In this document: piece after piece, positions 14,791-15,481 of the stretch
How positions within the stretch are numbered: position 1 is the stretch's first letter
Layout: the number at the start of each line of letters is the position of its first letter
Source of the DNA: TMED14 sp965657195
Lineage (GTDB): Bacteria; Bacteroidota; Bacteroidia; Flavobacteriales; Schleiferiaceae
Assembly: GCA_965657195.1 (NCBI GenBank)
Contig: CBFHNK010000040.1
Location: 1-15,481 of the forward strand
Direction: 5' to 3'
Length of the DNA: 15,481 nt
Notes under the pieces: model-generated
What the model saw: only the letters and a program-made list of their open reading frames with translations
What the model was told of the DNA's origin: nothing
Databases searched by the model: none
Position numbers and translations under genes: made by a program

Positions 14791-15481
14791 ATGACTGCGT
14801 TTGTAGAAGAACTCCGCTGGCGGCGCATGCTGCACGACAGCATGCCGGGCACTGAAGAATTTTTGAATTCCGGCCCGCAAAAGGCGTACATAGGCTTTGA
14901 CCCCACCGCGGATTCGCTGGGCGTGGGCAACCTTGTGCAGGTCATGATGCTCGTGCATTTTCAGCGGGCTGGCCACCAGCCCTTTGCCCTTGTGGGCGGA
15001 GCCACCGGCATGGTCGGCGATCCCTCGTTCAAGTCGGCCGAGCGCCAACTGCTCGACATGGACACCCTGCAGCACAACCTCTCGTGCCAGCGCGACCAGC
15101 TCGAGAAGTTCCTCGACTTTGGCGGCCCGAACGGAGCGCGCATCGTCAACAACTACGACTGGTTCAAAGAGATGGGCTTCTTGGAGTTCATTCGCGACGT
15201 GGGCAAGCACATCACGGTCAATTACATGCTCGCCAAGGATTCCGTCAAAAGTCGCCAGGAATCGGGCATCAGCTTCACCGAGTTCAGCTACCAACTCATT
15301 CAGGGCTACGACTTTTACTACCTGTGGAAGCACCACGGAATCCGTTTGCAAATGGGCGGAAGCGACCAGTGGGGCAACATCACCACCGGAACCGAGCTGA
15401 TTCGCCGTATGGGCGGGGGCGAGGCCTTCGCGCTGACCACGCCGCTGATAAAGAAGGCCGACGGAACCAAGTTTGGCAAGA
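14791..15481 (+). CDS. tyrS: Tyrosyl-tRNA synthetase, N-terminal part (cut by window edge)
   Basis: The first 230 residues of a class I TyrRS, which charges tRNA-Tyr; the frame is open to the right edge. The N-terminus FVEELRWRRMLHDSMPG is the usual Bacteroidota form. GFDPTADSL (35-43), GGATGMVGDPS (69-79), NNYDWF (120-125), the tRNA/tyrosine-site QGYDF (171-175), GGSDQWGN (189-196) and the start of the KMSKS-equivalent loop KFGK (227-230) are all present. The HIGH motif is altered: residues 44-47 are GVGN where most TyrRS have H-x-G-H, so the first histidine (H45 in Bacillus TyrRS) is missing. The ATG at 14791 follows its -7 box by 4 nt. The anticodon-binding and S4 domains lie outside the window. 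Confidence 0.96.
   Translation, partial: MTAFVEELRWRRMLHDSMPGTEEFLNSGPQKAYIGFDPTADSLGVGNLVQVMMLVHFQRAGHQPFALVGGATGMVGDPSFKSAERQLLDMDTLQHNLSCQRDQLEKFLDFGGPNGARIVNNYDWFKEMGFLEFIRDVGKHITVNYMLAKDSVKSRQESGISFTEFSYQLIQGYDFYYLWKHHGIRLQMGGSDQWGNITTGTELIRRMGGGEAFALTTPLIKKADGTKFGK

Noticed and set aside
7269..15481. A tyrosine regulon linking hpd/hmgA with tyrS
   Set aside because: The genes are in separate transcription units more than 4 kb apart with unrelated genes between, and no shared operator was found beyond the general -7 box.

Overview
The window looks like a chromosomal segment of a member of the Bacteroidota, probably a GC-rich lineage of Flavobacteriales; the order is an inference. The support is: TAnnTTTG-type -7 promoter boxes in front of several genes, no clear Shine-Dalgarno sequences, a large DUF2723/GT117 membrane protein, a short-chain-type threonine dehydrogenase, and a Bacteroidota-style TyrRS N-terminus. 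Coding density is very high. No tRNA, rRNA, CRISPR array, transposase, integrase or phage gene was seen, so this is housekeeping DNA rather than an island.

Layout. Positions 1-183 are non-coding: a 31-bp tandem repeat (11-116) made of two related mini-hairpins, then a promoter. Positions 184-4040 (+) are a compact Fe-S assembly operon: A-type carrier, sufB, sufC, sufD. A 1030-residue DUF2723/GT117 polytopic membrane protein follows on the same strand (4082-7174). A strong hairpin (7199-7226) separates it from a convergent operon on the minus strand, read 10679 to 7269: trhO (tRNA U34 hydroxylase), hmgA (homogentisate 1,2-dioxygenase) and hpd (4-hydroxyphenylpyruvate dioxygenase). Divergent from trhO is a plus-strand pair (10766-12154): SDR-type L-threonine 3-dehydrogenase and a DUF1905/YdeI-like protein. 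The next minus-strand cluster (14746 to 12155) is an extended-SDR NAD-dependent epimerase/dehydratase, an AlkB-like 2-oxoglutarate/Fe(II) dioxygenase overlapping it by 10 bp, and a lipoprotein. That lipoprotein ends back-to-back with the DUF1905 gene. Divergent from the SDR gene is tyrS, truncated by the right edge.

How the genes work together. SufBCD is the scaffold and ATPase complex and the A-type protein the carrier; sufS and sufE are not here. Hpd and HmgA are two consecutive steps of tyrosine breakdown, and TrhO shares their transcript; all three are O2-using enzymes. Tdh starts threonine breakdown to glycine and acetyl-CoA.

The signals most worth a second look are: (i) the repeat upstream of the suf operon, whose two half-units keep the same hairpin through compensating base changes; (ii) five genes whose -7 box lies only 4-5 nt from the start codon, implying leaderless mRNAs, including a divergent tyrS/SDR pair of such promoters; (iii) a TyrRS in which both histidines of the HIGH motif are replaced (GVGN); (iv) a lipoprotein that looks like an internal duplication. 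I found no defence system or evidently new multi-gene system.
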